This document shows, in pieces, positions 8,962-17,841 of a stretch of 64,000 bases of DNA. The translations under genes were made by a program, and so were the position numbers. The DNA comes from Candidatus Dormiibacter inghamiae (GTDB lineage: Bacteria; Chloroflexota; Dormibacteria; Dormibacterales; Dormibacteraceae), in contig JAEKNQ010000010.1 in assembly GCA_016464825.1 (NCBI GenBank), positions 44,806 through 108,805 of the forward strand. The letters run 5' to 3'. Below the pieces are notes generated by a model. The model was not told the DNA's origin. It did not search any database and saw only the letters and a list, made by a program, of their open reading frames with translations. How positions within the stretch are numbered: position 1 is the stretch's first letter; every line of letters begins with the position of its first letter.

Positions 8962-10107
8962 ATGCAGCTGGAACCGTCCGCCGAGCAGCTCGTCGTCCGG
9001 GACGCGGTCAGGGACTTTGCTGAGGCAGAAGTCAGGCCCAAAGCAGCTGCGATCGACAGTGAACACGCCTTTCCGCGCGACATCCTCCGGCGCGCAGCCG
9101 AACTGGGTTTGATGGGCATGCTGGTCCCGCGTCAGTACGGCGGTGCGGGACTCGATCACCTCTCCTTCACCCTGGCGGTGGAGGAGCTGGCCCGCGCCTG
9201 TGCCAGCACGGCCGTGATCATGGACGTGCACAACTCTGTCGCGAGTGAGCCGATAGTTCTCTTCGGCAGCGAGCCGCAGAAGCAGCGCTGGCTGCCGGCG
9301 CTGGCCGGCGGGAGCACGCTGGGCGGATTCGCTCTAACCGAGCCGGGCTCCGGCTCAGACGCCGCAGCCCTGAACACTTCTGCTCGGCGGGTGGGTCAGG
9401 ATTGGGTCCTCAACGGAACCAAGGTCTTCATCACCAATGTGGGGGAGGCCGGGCTCTACCTGGTTTTCGCCCGCACGGCCGAAGAGGGGGCCGCCGGGAT
9501 CAGCGCCTTTCTCGTGCCCGCCGAGTCAGCCGGGCTCAAGGTCGGTCAGGTCTTTCGCAAGATGGGCCTGAACGGCTCGGTCACCGGCGAGCTCGTGCTG
9601 GAAGAGGCGAAGGTGCCGGCGGCAAACCTGCTCGGCCCAGAGGGAGGAGGCTTTGCGATCGCTATGCGGGCTCTGGATTCGGGCCGGATCGGCATCTCCG
9701 GGCAGGCGCTGGGGATCGCCCGGGCAGTCCTCGAGGGGGCGCTTGACTACACGCGCCGGCGCCACCTGTCCGGCCGGCAAGTGGCTCTGGACCAGGGGGT
9801 GTCATTTGTTCTCGCTGACCTCGCGACCCTCCTCACCGCCGGCCGGCAGCTGGCTCACAACGCGGCGTCACTCTGCTCGGCCGGCCGCCCGTTCACGCGC
9901 GAAGCCGCCATGGCGAAGCTCTTCTGCACCGATCTTGCCATGGAGGTTGCCAGCCAGGGCCTCGACCTGGCCGGCTGCCACGGCTACCTGAGTGATCAGC
10001 CCTTCGAGAGACACTTCCGTGATGCCAAGGCGCTGCAGATCTATGAAGGTACAAACCAGATTCAGCGCCTGGTCATAGCTCGCTCCCTGCTCAGAGGGCG
10101 GCCATAA
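8962..10107 (+). CDS. Acyl-CoA dehydrogenase (second of three)
   Basis: Same family and reaction as the first dehydrogenase, but a distinct paralogue of 381 residues. The FAD-domain motif is LTEPGSGSDAAAL, and the C-terminal IYEGTNQIQR places the catalytic Glu at residue 362, the short/branched-chain dehydrogenase arrangement. A longer frame opens at 8935 but overlaps the divergent gene. The ATG at 8962 gives the canonical MQLEPSAEQ start and leaves the shared promoter free. Its stop TAA forms part of the TAAACT box that precedes the third dehydrogenase. Confidence 0.93.
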   Translation: MQLEPSAEQLVVRDAVRDFAEAEVRPKAAAIDSEHAFPRDILRRAAELGLMGMLVPRQYGGAGLDHLSFTLAVEELARACASTAVIMDVHNSVASEPIVLFGSEPQKQRWLPALAGGSTLGGFALTEPGSGSDAAALNTSARRVGQDWVLNGTKVFITNVGEAGLYLVFARTAEEGAAGISAFLVPAESAGLKVGQVFRKMGLNGSVTGELVLEEAKVPAANLLGPEGGGFAIAMRALDSGRIGISGQALGIARAVLEGALDYTRRRHLSGRQVALDQGVSFVLADLATLLTAGRQLAHNAASLCSAGRPFTREAAMAKLFCTDLAMEVASQGLDLAGCHGYLSDQPFERHFRDAKALQIYEGTNQIQRLVIARSLLRGRP

Positions 10108-10116
10108 ACTCACCGT

Positions 10117-11253
10117 ATGGACCTCAATTTCTCGGCCGAGCAGCTGGCCATCCGGGACACCGTCCGGAAGCTCGTCCAAGATCGGGTGGCACCACGCGCG
10201 GCGGAGATAGATGAGAAGTCCGAGTACCCGGCTGACCTGGAGAAGCTGTTCGCCGAGAACGGCATCCTTGCCATCCCCTTTCCGGAGGAGTACGGCGGCA
10301 TCTCAGGTTCCAGCGTCACCATCTGCATGGCTGTGGAGGAGATCGCCAAGGTCTGCACAAGTTCCTCGTTGATCCTGGCGGTGCAGGCGCTCGGCTCCTA
10401 CCCAATCCTGCTGGCCGGCTCGGAGGAGCAGAAGAAGCGGCTCTGCCCGCCCCTGGCGGAGGGCAGGGTCGCGGCCTACGCGCTGTCGGAGCCGGATTCC
10501 GGCTCGGACGCGGCGGCCATGCGGACGAGCGCGAAGCGCTACGGAGACGAGTACGTCCTCTCCGGCAGCAAGATCTTCATCACCCACGGCAGCGTGGCCG
10601 ACACACTCGTCGTCTTCGCCCGAACCGATCCTGATGGCGGTTCCCGCGGCACCTCTGCTTTCGTGCTGGAGCGGGAGGAGAGCCCCTGGACAGTCACCAA
10701 GCTGGAGCACAAGCTGGGCATCAGGGGCTCGCCGACGGCCATGCTCGCCTTCGACGAGGTGCGGGTCCCGGCTCACAACCGGCTGGGCGAGGAGGGCCAG
10801 GGCTTCAAGATCGCGCTCGGCGTGCTGGATCGCTCGCGACCGGGGATCGGAGCTCAGGCGCTCGGCATCGCCGAGGGGGCGTTTGAGTACGCCCTCAACT
10901 ACGCCAAAGAGCGCCGCCAGTTCGGTCGGCCGATCGCCGAATTCCAGGGGCTGCAGTTCATGCTGGCCGACATGGCCACCCAGATTGAAGCCGCGCGCCA
11001 CCTCGTCTACCTGGCCGCTACCAAGGTCGATTCGCGCGCGGAGGATTTGACGAAGACGGCTGCCATGGCCAAGCTGTTCGCGAGCGACATGGCGATGACG
11101 GTGACTACCGATGCCGTGCAGGTGCTGGGCGGATATGGCTATATCCAGGACTACCCCGTCGAGCGGATGATGCGCGACGCCAAGATCACTCAGATCTACG
11201 AGGGCACCAACCAGATCCAACGCGTAGTGATCGCTCGCGCACTGCTCCGCTGA
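10117..11253 (+). CDS. Acyl-CoA dehydrogenase (third of three, butyryl-CoA-like)
   Basis: A 378-residue acyl-CoA dehydrogenase with the clean short-chain layout. MDLNFSAEQL opens the N-domain, LSEPDSGSDAAAM contacts FAD, and the C-terminal IYEGTNQIQR gives catalytic Glu362; VLGGYGYIQDYPVER is also conserved. It begins 9 bp after the previous dehydrogenase. A TAAACT box ends 6 nt before its ATG, so it may also have its own leaderless promoter inside the operon. Short-chain (butyryl or branched) specificity is likely from overall resemblance, not proven. Confidence 0.93.
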   Translation: MDLNFSAEQLAIRDTVRKLVQDRVAPRAAEIDEKSEYPADLEKLFAENGILAIPFPEEYGGISGSSVTICMAVEEIAKVCTSSSLILAVQALGSYPILLAGSEEQKKRLCPPLAEGRVAAYALSEPDSGSDAAAMRTSAKRYGDEYVLSGSKIFITHGSVADTLVVFARTDPDGGSRGTSAFVLEREESPWTVTKLEHKLGIRGSPTAMLAFDEVRVPAHNRLGEEGQGFKIALGVLDRSRPGIGAQALGIAEGAFEYALNYAKERRQFGRPIAEFQGLQFMLADMATQIEAARHLVYLAATKVDSRAEDLTKTAAMAKLFASDMAMTVTTDAVQVLGGYGYIQDYPVERMMRDAKITQIYEGTNQIQRVVIARALLR

Positions 11254-11314
11254 GCAGGTCGCTAGAGCCGGTTCGCCTCCCGCTTAATCGGCGCGCTATA
11301 TAGTTTCCGGCTGT

Positions 11315-12049
11315 ATGTACGACTTTGGCGACATGCTCGCCTGGCCGATGAGAGATCAGAGCTGGGTCTCGAAAATCCTCCTCATGGGACTCATCTGCCT
11401 CCTGTTGTTAGTGCCGCTGCTCAACATAGTGATTGTGCTCAACCTGTACGGGTGGGTCTACACAGCCTTTGACAACCTCCGCAGCGGGCGTCAGGAGATT
11501 CCTCCGGCTGGGTTCGGCTACATCGGTCGAGGAGTCAACCCAGGTGTGGTGCTGCTGCTCTACGGCCTGGTCGTCGCCGTCTTGTTGGGCATCGTGTACC
11601 TGGTTGGATTCGGGCTTACAGCCATCGGCGCCAACCTCAGCGGTGATTCCGGCACGACGGGGGCTCTTGGTGTTCTCGGCGTCGTTGTGATCCTGGCCGG
11701 CTACCTGGGGGCGCTTGTGCTGGCACTCGGGCTGGCGCTGTTGACGCCAGTGATCCTGCTGCGGACCTACTACGGCGGCATTGGGGCCGGCCTCAACCTG
11801 CCAGCCGTCATACACGACTTCCGGACGGCCCCGCTGGACTCGTTCATGGCAGCGCTTGGCCGCTTCGTCGGCCAACTCCTCGGCCAGGTGGGCGTCATCG
11901 CCTGCATTGTGGGCGTGGCCTTCACCATCCCTTATGCCTATCTGGTGGATGCGGGTGCAATGGTCTATCTGGAGCAGCGGCGCCAGGCCAGAATTCCTCA
12001 GCCACCTCCCAGCAATCCCGGTTACTATCCGTCCCAACCGACCTACTGA
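11315..12049 (+). CDS. DUF4013 multi-pass membrane protein
   Basis: A 244-residue integral membrane protein of the DUF4013 type, function unknown. The N-terminal segment MYDFGDMLAWPMRDQSWVSK is followed by about five hydrophobic helices (roughly 20-48, 75-100, 110-145, 185-210). The proline-rich tail ends near PQPPPSNPGYYPSQP. AT-rich TATATAGTTT lies 8-10 nt before the ATG and is the probable -10 element. The next gene has a similar proline-rich region and starts 21 bp later, so the two probably form an operon of envelope proteins. Confidence 0.82.
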   Translation: MYDFGDMLAWPMRDQSWVSKILLMGLICLLLLVPLLNIVIVLNLYGWVYTAFDNLRSGRQEIPPAGFGYIGRGVNPGVVLLLYGLVVAVLLGIVYLVGFGLTAIGANLSGDSGTTGALGVLGVVVILAGYLGALVLALGLALLTPVILLRTYYGGIGAGLNLPAVIHDFRTAPLDSFMAALGRFVGQLLGQVGVIACIVGVAFTIPYAYLVDAGAMVYLEQRRQARIPQPPPSNPGYYPSQPTY

Positions 12050-12070
12050 TAACTGATAAGGAGTCTTACC

Positions 12071-12874
12071 TTGAGCGAAAATCCGCCGCCGCCTCCCAAC
12101 CCGCCCGGTTCTTCCGGCGGGTCGGCTGGCTGGCAGCCACCCTCACAGTCCGGCCAGGGCTCGTCTTCGGGCAGCTCCGGCGGCCCCGGTGGCTCGCAGC
12201 CGCCCTCTGAGTCAGGCCAGGGCCCGGCTCCCGGCGGCTCCGGCAGCTCGGGCGGCTGGCAACCACCCTCCGAGCACGGTCAGGGCGGACCGCCGCCGCC
12301 CCCACCGCCGCCGAGCAGTGCGGGCAGTTGGCAGCCACCTTCCCAGCCGGGCCAGGCGTCCAGCAGCTCGGGCGGTTGGCAGCCCCCCTCGCAGCCTACT
12401 CAGAGCCCTCCAGGTGGTTGGCAGCCCCCTTCGCAGCCGGGCCAGAGCCCTCCAGGCGGTTGGCAGCCACAGTCGGGCCCGGGCGTACCACCGCCCCCGC
12501 CGCCTCCCTCCTACAGTCCCCAGAACCAGCCGTATTCAAGCGGCTCGCAGTACTCCGGCGGAGCTTCCTACGGCCCACCGCCGTCTTATTCGACAGGGGG
12601 TGGCGCGCTGGCCGCAGCGCCCCGCGACAACGGTGCGCTCTGGTCGATGATCCTGGGCATCATCAGCATCGTCTGCTGCTCGCTCTGCGGTCCTGTCGCG
12701 GTCTTCTTGAGCCTCAGCGCCCGCCGTCGCGTTGCCGCCAGCGGTGGGACCATTGGTGGCGGAGGTATGGCGACTGCGGGACTCATCCTGGGCATCATCG
12801 GCACAGTCCTGCTGCTCGGCGGCATCATCTACGCCATCGTCGCTGTGGTTATCAACTCCCGCGGCGGCGGCTAG
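12071..12874 (+). CDS. Pro/Gly/Gln-rich repeat protein with C-terminal DUF4190-like membrane domain
   Basis: A 267-residue protein. Residues 1-170 are low-complexity, with about seven degenerate copies of a decapeptide like GWQPPSQPGQ and polyproline runs. Residues 185-262 hold two hydrophobic segments separated by a small basic loop (SARRRVAASGG), as in DUF4190 proteins. The disordered part would lie outside the two-helix hairpin. It starts with TTG, 7 nt after a strong AAGGAG (12059-12064). It sits between a DUF4013 protein and an LCP enzyme and is followed by a strong hairpin. Function unknown; an envelope role is inferred. Confidence 0.82.
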   Translation: MSENPPPPPNPPGSSGGSAGWQPPSQSGQGSSSGSSGGPGGSQPPSESGQGPAPGGSGSSGGWQPPSEHGQGGPPPPPPPPSSAGSWQPPSQPGQASSSSGGWQPPSQPTQSPPGGWQPPSQPGQSPPGGWQPQSGPGVPPPPPPPSYSPQNQPYSSGSQYSGGASYGPPPSYSTGGGALAAAPRDNGALWSMILGIISIVCCSLCGPVAVFLSLSARRRVAASGGTIGGGGMATAGLILGIIGTVLLLGGIIYAIVAVVINSRGGG

Positions 12875-12888
12875 ATCACGTAGCCTAG

Positions 12889-12935
12889 GGGCCGTCCGCC
12901 TGCCGCGGGCGGCCCTTGCGCTTCCTTTCCTTTCC
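12889..12935 (+). terminator. Probable transcription terminator
   Basis: An 11-bp stem (12889-12899 with 12905-12915, one G-T wobble) closes a 5-nt loop. It is followed by a pyrimidine-rich tract TTGCGCTTCCTTTCCTTTCC. It lies 14 bp past the repeat-protein stop and before the LCP gene. Confidence 0.55.
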
Positions 12936-12971
12936 ACTCCACGTTCCAATCAGAAGAGGTAGCCGGCTTCC

Positions 12972-14405
12972 ATGTCAACGCCTTTACCGCCCTTGTCAGA
13001 AGCGATCGCAACCGAGCAGTCTTCTCGGCCTCGCAAACGAGTAGTTCTAGCCGCGGCGCTGGCACTGGTCATCCTCGCGGGTGGCTTTGCCGCCTACCGC
13101 GCCCAGGGCTTCCTGCACAGCGTGACGGGGTTCAGCAATCCTTTTCAGGAAGCTCAGGAAGCCTTTCGGCCGGCGCCTGGCTCCATCGCTTGGAAGCTCA
13201 ATCACAAGGAGCAGGTGAACCTGCTGCTGCTCGGCTACGGAGGGGCGGAGAACGATGCTCCTTGGCTGACCGACTCGATGGTGGTGGTGAGCCTTGACCC
13301 GGCCAGCGGTAGGGTCATGCAAGTCTCGATCCCGCGAGACCTCCAGGTCAAGATAGACGCCTTCGCAAATGCCCCTCCGGTGACTGAGAAAGTCAACGCG
13401 GCCTACTCGGTGGCCATGGACACACAGGGTTGGAGCGGTCAGAAGAGTCAGTTCCGGACAGGTAAAGATCGCGGCGGCCGCCTCGCCGAACAAACCGTAA
13501 CCGCCGTGACAGGACTCAAGTTCGATGGCTATCTGGCCGCCGACTTCAAGGCCTTCCGCGACGTGGTCGACGCCATGGGCGGCATCGAGGTCTGTCTGGA
13601 CGGACCTCTTGACGACTACCAGTACCCCGATTATCACAACGGCTATGTGAAGGGCGGCATCCACTTCCAGAAGGGCTGTCAGCACATCAACGGCGAGCAG
13701 GCCCTCCAGCTGGCGCGCTCGCGCCACGCTAAGCAGCCGGCCGAGGCCAGCGACTTCGGACGCTCCCGCCGCCAGCAGCTTCTTCTCAGCGCCATCCGTA
13801 AACAGGCCATGTCAGTGAACGCGTTGACCAAGGTGCCGCAGCTCATGGATGCCCTCCAGAAGGACTTCTCCACCGACTTGGACCTGAACAACCTCCGTGC
13901 CCTCCAGGCGTGGACGAGCAAACTGCGGGACAACGCCATCGGCCACGCCGCCATCACAGTCGACGACCTGGTCAGCGATCAATGCAGCAGCCCGGCGGCC
14001 TACCTGGTCTGTCCCTTGGACCCCAGCTGGAGAATGATGCACCAGTACTTCGCCAACCTCTTTGTGGCTCCCAGCGTGGTGACCGAGAAGGCACCTGTGC
14101 AGATCGCCAACGGCAGCCGCTCGCTGGCCGAGTTGGGAGATAGGGTGAGCCTCAGCCTGAAACCCCTCGGCCTGCAGGTGCAGCCGCCGCAGCGTGTCCG
14201 CAGCGCTACAGCAACCGCCGTCTACGACTATTCCGGTGGCCGCTATCCGGAGACCACCCGCTGGCTCCAGCAGTACTTCAGCGCCACCGTGGTGCAGCCG
14301 GTCGCCGGCCAGCCCTCGCCGACCCCTCAGCCGCCGGCAGGAGGCTTGGTGGTTGTCCTCGGCCACGACTATGCCCTGCGCTGGCTTGGCCAAGCAAACG
14401 CCTAG
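12972..14405 (+). CDS. LytR-CpsA-Psr (LCP) family cell-wall glycopolymer ligase
   Basis: LCP enzymes attach undecaprenyl-linked glycopolymers to peptidoglycan on the outer face of the membrane. The 477-residue protein has a cytoplasmic basic N-terminus and one membrane helix (about 24-42). The LCP domain follows (LLLLGYGG near 79, then the conserved DS and SIPRDLQVKI region; Arg-rich LARSRH and FGRSRRQQ for lipid phosphate binding). A C-terminal LytR_C domain spans about 375-470 (QIANGSRSLAELGDRV). Its TAG stop lies inside the left inverted repeat of element A1, which suggests that insertion of the element set the present C-terminus. Confidence 0.92.
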   Translation: MSTPLPPLSEAIATEQSSRPRKRVVLAAALALVILAGGFAAYRAQGFLHSVTGFSNPFQEAQEAFRPAPGSIAWKLNHKEQVNLLLLGYGGAENDAPWLTDSMVVVSLDPASGRVMQVSIPRDLQVKIDAFANAPPVTEKVNAAYSVAMDTQGWSGQKSQFRTGKDRGGRLAEQTVTAVTGLKFDGYLAADFKAFRDVVDAMGGIEVCLDGPLDDYQYPDYHNGYVKGGIHFQKGCQHINGEQALQLARSRHAKQPAEASDFGRSRRQQLLLSAIRKQAMSVNALTKVPQLMDALQKDFSTDLDLNNLRALQAWTSKLRDNAIGHAAITVDDLVSDQCSSPAAYLVCPLDPSWRMMHQYFANLFVAPSVVTEKAPVQIANGSRSLAELGDRVSLSLKPLGLQVQPPQRVRSATATAVYDYSGGRYPETTRWLQQYFSATVVQPVAGQPSPTPQPPAGGLVVVLGHDYALRWLGQANA

Positions 14406-14584
14406 AGGTGCGGCCGAAAAGCCCGTCTGGAACTTCGGCGCCCATGCGGGCCATCTCCGGCGCCGCCTCCTGCGCTCCTCGCTGGGCGTATTCGCAATAC
14501 GCTCACTGCGGTGCTCGTCGGCTCCTTGGATTTGACCCACTTGGCCACCCAATCTCTCGTCCGGGTTCCCGGCCGCACCTCTAG
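14402..14584. mobile_element. Repeat family A, copy A1 (MITE-like, 183 bp)
   Basis: Perfect 15-bp terminal inverted repeats (CTAGAGGTGCGGCCG at 14402-14416 and its complement at 14570-14584), with TA inside each end as for TA-targeting elements. An internal 7-bp stem, GCGTATT-CGC-AATACGC, lies at 14486-14502. There is no transposase gene. The shorter copy at 24172-24229 shares the left 23 bp and the right end. The left repeat supplies the LCP stop codon. The remaining gap to meaB (14585-14688) shows nothing else. Confidence 0.65.
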
Positions 14585-14688
14585 CAGCGAGCGCCGAGAC
14601 GCCGGAAGGCGTCTTCTCCGCCAGATCATCCTTTTTTGCGGCTGCCTCCTGCATAGGAGCCGGATGTCTTGCTCCATGATGGAACGGC

Positions 14689-15648
14689 ATGCCGGAACGT
14701 AACCTGCTGGCCGAGTTCAAGGCCGGCAACATCCGCGGCCTGGCCCGCGCCATCTCGCTGGTCGAGCAGCGGGACCCTTCGGTCAGGCACCTGCTGGAAG
14801 CGCTGGCGAACGGTGCGCGGCGGCCCCGCGTGCTCGGTTTCACCGGCGCCCCCGGAACTGGGAAGTCCACGCTCGTCGATGCGCTGGTCGGCAATCTCCG
14901 CGAGAGCAAGCTGCGGGTAGCAGTTCTGGCAGTAGACCCCAACTCGCCGTATTCGGGGGGCGCCATCCTCGGCGATCGCATCCGCATGCAGAGGCACGCG
15001 CTCGACCCAGGCGTCTACATCCGCTCCATGGGCGCCCGCGGGCACTTGGGCGGTCTCTCGGTGGCCTCCCGCGAGGCTGTCCGCCTGCTGGGCGCCTTCG
15101 GCTTTGACGAGGTCATCCTGGAAACCGTGGGCGTCGGCCAGTCGGAGTTGGAGGTGGCCGCCATCGCTGACACCACGCTGGTCGTATTGACTCCGGGCTT
15201 GGGCGACGGCGTGCAGATGCTCAAGGCAGGCATCATGGAGATAGCCGACGTCTTTGTGGTCAACAAGGCAGACCTGCCGGGCGCCCAGAAGACGATGCAA
15301 GAAATTCGTTCGATGCTCAACATGGGGCCCAAGCTCAGCTGGCGCGCGCCGATCGTCGGTGCCAGCGCCATCAAAGGCGAGGGAGTGGTCGAGGTGTTGG
15401 CGGCCGTGGAGCGCCATCGCGCCCACTTGGAGGCGACCGGCGAGGCCGCCAAGCGGGCTGAAGCGAGGTTGAAGGACGAAGCCGCCGATCTGGTCGCGGA
15501 ATGGGCTCGGGCTCAGGCCCGGCGCCTCTTGGACCACGATGAGGCGGTCGCCGGCCGCCTGCGTCGCGACCGCATCCCCTACGCCGCCGCCGAGGAGATC
15601 CTGACCCGGGCAGGCGGTCGCCTCGTGCCCGAGGCAGCCAGAACCTGA
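14689..15648 (+). CDS. meaB: MeaB/ArgK-type G3E-family GTPase, mutase chaperone
   Basis: G-proteins of this family load adenosylcobalamin onto acyl-CoA mutases and eject damaged cofactor. The 319-residue protein has Walker [10 protein letters not shown] near residue 53, a conserved acidic VDPNSP segment, ETVGVGQSE as the switch region, NKAD as the guanine-specificity motif, and a helical C-terminal dimerisation arm. It lies 61 bp upstream of a mutase large subunit and B12 subunit, the components that are fused in one chain in IcmF. Together these suggest a split IcmF-like complex, although MeaB may serve both mutases in this window. Confidence 0.93.
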   Translation: MPERNLLAEFKAGNIRGLARAISLVEQRDPSVRHLLEALANGARRPRVLGFTGAPGTGKSTLVDALVGNLRESKLRVAVLAVDPNSPYSGGAILGDRIRMQRHALDPGVYIRSMGARGHLGGLSVASREAVRLLGAFGFDEVILETVGVGQSELEVAAIADTTLVVLTPGLGDGVQMLKAGIMEIADVFVVNKADLPGAQKTMQEIRSMLNMGPKLSWRAPIVGASAIKGEGVVEVLAAVERHRAHLEATGEAAKRAEARLKDEAADLVAEWARAQARRLLDHDEAVAGRLRRDRIPYAAAEEILTRAGGRLVPEAART

Positions 15649-15696
15649 ATCAGGGCTGAGCCCAAGCTTCTGGCGAAGCGCGCCTAGGCCGATTGG

Positions 15697-15702
15697 TACA
15701 GT
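15697..15702 (+). promoter_or_regulatory. -10 box for the second mutase operon
   Basis: TACAGT fits TAnnnT and ends 7 nt before the GTG start at 15710, with no Shine-Dalgarno between. This suggests a leaderless transcript beginning at the mutase gene, separate from meaB. Confidence 0.45.
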
Positions 15703-15709
15703 CCGAAGC

Positions 15710-17362
15710 GTGAAAGTTCGCTACGCCGAGGAGACTTTCGCTCAGTGGCAGCGGCAGTTCGAGACCGCGCCCAAGCGTAGTGATGGCGTGAGCAGCACCA
15801 CAGTCTCGGGAGCGGATATCGAGCCTCTCTACACCTCAGCTTCGCTGAGTGAGGGGCCGGAAGAGCTGCCCGGAGAGTTTCCCTATACGCGGGGCATTCA
15901 CGCCGCCGGCTATCGCGGCAGGCTCTGGACGATGCGCCAGTTCGCGGGCTTCGCTACCGCCGCTGAAACCAACCGGCGGTACAAGTACCTGCTGGAGAAC
16001 GGGCAGACAGGGCTCTCGGTGGCGTTTGACATGCCAACCCTGATGGGCCAGGACTCTGACGCTCCCACCAGCCGGGGCGAGCTTGGTCACTGCGGGGTCG
16101 CGATCGACTCCCTGGACGACATGGAGACGCTGTTCCGGGGGATACCGCTGGCCCAGGTCTCCACCTCGATGACCATCAATTCACCTGCCGCTGTTCTGCT
16201 CTGTATGTACCTGGCAGTGGCCGAGAAGCAGGGCGCGTCGATGAAGCAGCTGAACGGCACGCTCCAAAACGACATCCTGAAGGAGTTCATCGCTCAGAAG
16301 GAGTTCATCTTCCCGCCGCAGCCCTCGATGCGACTGGTGGTCGATTCGATCGAGTACTGCGCCAAGGAGGTGCCGCGCTGGAACACAGTCTCCATATCCG
16401 GTTACCACATCCGGGAAGCGGGCTCGACAGCCGCTCAGGAGCTCGCGTTCACGCTGGCTGACGGCTTCGCCTACGTCGACGCCTGCCTCGAACGAGGCCT
16501 CAAGATCGATGACTTCGCGCCGCGGCTGGCGTACTTCTTTGACGCGCACATTGACTTCTTCGAGGAGATAGCGAAGTTCCGCGCCGCCCGTCGCATCTGG
16601 GCACGTCACTTGCGTGACCGCTACGGCGCCCAGGACGAACGCTCCTTGAAGCTGCGCTTTCACACCCAGACGGCAGGCGTTTCACTCACTGCCCAGCAAC
16701 CTGAGCTGAACATCGCCCGGACGGCCACCGAAGCGCTCGCGGCGGTGCTCGGGGGCACCCAGTCGCTGCACACGAACGCCATGGATGAGGTTCTGGGTCT
16801 GCCCACCGACAAGTCCGCACGGATAGCGCTTCGCACGCAGCAGATGCTCGCTTTCGAGAGCGGCGTCGCCAACACTGTCGACCCGCTTGGCGGCTCCTAC
16901 TTCGTCGAGGCGCTCACCGACCGGATGGAGGCGGAGGCGGAGGCGTACTTCGAGCGGATCGACGCCTACGGCGGCGTCATCCCGGCCATTGAGGCCGGCT
17001 TCATGCAGAAGGAGATCGCCGACGCCGCTTTCCGCCATCAGCAGGAGCTGGAAACGCGCCAGCGCCTCATAGTGGGCGTGAATGAGTTCACGGCCGGCAA
17101 CGAGGAGGACGAGATCGAGATCCTCCGCATCCCCCGCCGGCTGGAACAGGAACAGGTGGAGCGTGTCCGCGAAGTCCGCCGCCGACGAGACCAGGCGCAG
17201 GCCGCCAGGGCGGTAACGCAGCTGCGGAAGGCAGCCGCCTCGCCGAGGGAGAACCTGATGCCCTACATCCTCGACGCCGTACGCGCCTACTGCACGGAGG
17301 GTGAGATCATGGGCGCCATGGTTGACGTCTTCGGCCTCTACACCGAGAAGGCTGTGATTTGA
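15710..17362 (+). CDS. icmA: Acyl-CoA mutase large subunit, Phe/Gln (isobutyryl-CoA mutase) type
   Basis: Cobalamin-dependent carbon-skeleton mutase, catalytic barrel only (550 residues, no B12 domain). Phe78 in TMRQFAGF and Gln196 in KEFIAQKEF are 118 residues apart. They match Phe80 and Gln198 of isobutyryl-CoA mutase, not the Tyr/Arg pair of methylmalonyl-CoA mutase. The expected reaction is isobutyryl-CoA to n-butyryl-CoA; related CoA esters are possible. It starts at GTG just after a TAnnnT box, and its stop overlaps the B12-subunit start (TTGA). The first 50 residues precede the family core and are not recognised. Confidence 0.88.
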   Translation: MKVRYAEETFAQWQRQFETAPKRSDGVSSTTVSGADIEPLYTSASLSEGPEELPGEFPYTRGIHAAGYRGRLWTMRQFAGFATAAETNRRYKYLLENGQTGLSVAFDMPTLMGQDSDAPTSRGELGHCGVAIDSLDDMETLFRGIPLAQVSTSMTINSPAAVLLCMYLAVAEKQGASMKQLNGTLQNDILKEFIAQKEFIFPPQPSMRLVVDSIEYCAKEVPRWNTVSISGYHIREAGSTAAQELAFTLADGFAYVDACLERGLKIDDFAPRLAYFFDAHIDFFEEIAKFRAARRIWARHLRDRYGAQDERSLKLRFHTQTAGVSLTAQQPELNIARTATEALAAVLGGTQSLHTNAMDEVLGLPTDKSARIALRTQQMLAFESGVANTVDPLGGSYFVEALTDRMEAEAEAYFERIDAYGGVIPAIEAGFMQKEIADAAFRHQQELETRQRLIVGVNEFTAGNEEDEIEILRIPRRLEQEQVERVREVRRRRDQAQAARAVTQLRKAAASPRENLMPYILDAVRAYCTEGEIMGAMVDVFGLYTEKAVI

Positions 17363-17796
17363 GCGAGCTGGCGGCGGCCGGCGCGCAGGTCGAGGAGCCC
17401 GCTCGACCGGTGAGGATAGTGCTGGCCAAGGTGGGCCTGGACGGACATGACCGCGGCGTAAAGGTGGTTGCCCGCGCCCTGCGTGACGCCGGCTTCGAGA
17501 TCATCTACACGGGTCTGCGGCAAACCCCGCAAATGGTTGTCGAGGCCGCCCTGCAGGAGGACGCTCAGGTAATAGGTCTCTCGCTCCACTCGGGGGCGCA
17601 TATGACGCTCTTTCCGGCAGTGGTCGAAGAGCTGAGGAGGCGAAGGGCTGAGGACATAGTGGTCTTCGGTGGGGGCATAGTGCCCGAGGACGACATAGTC
17701 GAGTTAAAGAAGCAGGGCGTGGCCGAGATCTTCACCCCCGGCGCCCCGTTGCAGTCGATCATCGACTGGCTGCGCAACCGCTTTCCCGCCCGCTAG
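17359..17796 (+). CDS. Cobalamin-binding small subunit of acyl-CoA mutase
   Basis: Binds adenosylcobalamin base-off through His30 in the D-x-H-x-x-G motif ([10 protein letters not shown]). The SLHSGAH and FGGGI segments that line the nucleotide loop follow. The 145-residue Rossmann-like domain is equivalent to IcmB or to the C-terminal domain of fused mutases. Its TTG start overlaps the large-subunit stop by 4 bp, so it is translationally coupled to the Phe/Gln mutase. It is the only B12 subunit in the window and might also serve the Tyr/Arg mutase at 1272. Confidence 0.92.
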   Translation: MSELAAAGAQVEEPARPVRIVLAKVGLDGHDRGVKVVARALRDAGFEIIYTGLRQTPQMVVEAALQEDAQVIGLSLHSGAHMTLFPAVVEELRRRRAEDIVVFGGGIVPEDDIVELKKQGVAEIFTPGAPLQSIIDWLRNRFPAR

Positions 17797-17841
17797 GATC
17801 AGCGCCGGCGGAGACCGGCGAATCGGGCGGCTAGCGTCCCT

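Noticed and set aside
12104..12480. Direct DNA repeats that resemble a short CRISPR or tandem array
   Set aside because: The periodicity is that of coding decapeptides within the open frame at 12071-12874; spacers are not unique sequences of constant length.
17803..17820. CGCCGG/CCGGCG hairpin as a bidirectional terminator between the mutase operon and the L,D-transpeptidase
   Set aside because: Only six base pairs and no T-rich tail, so it is below what I would list as a feature.
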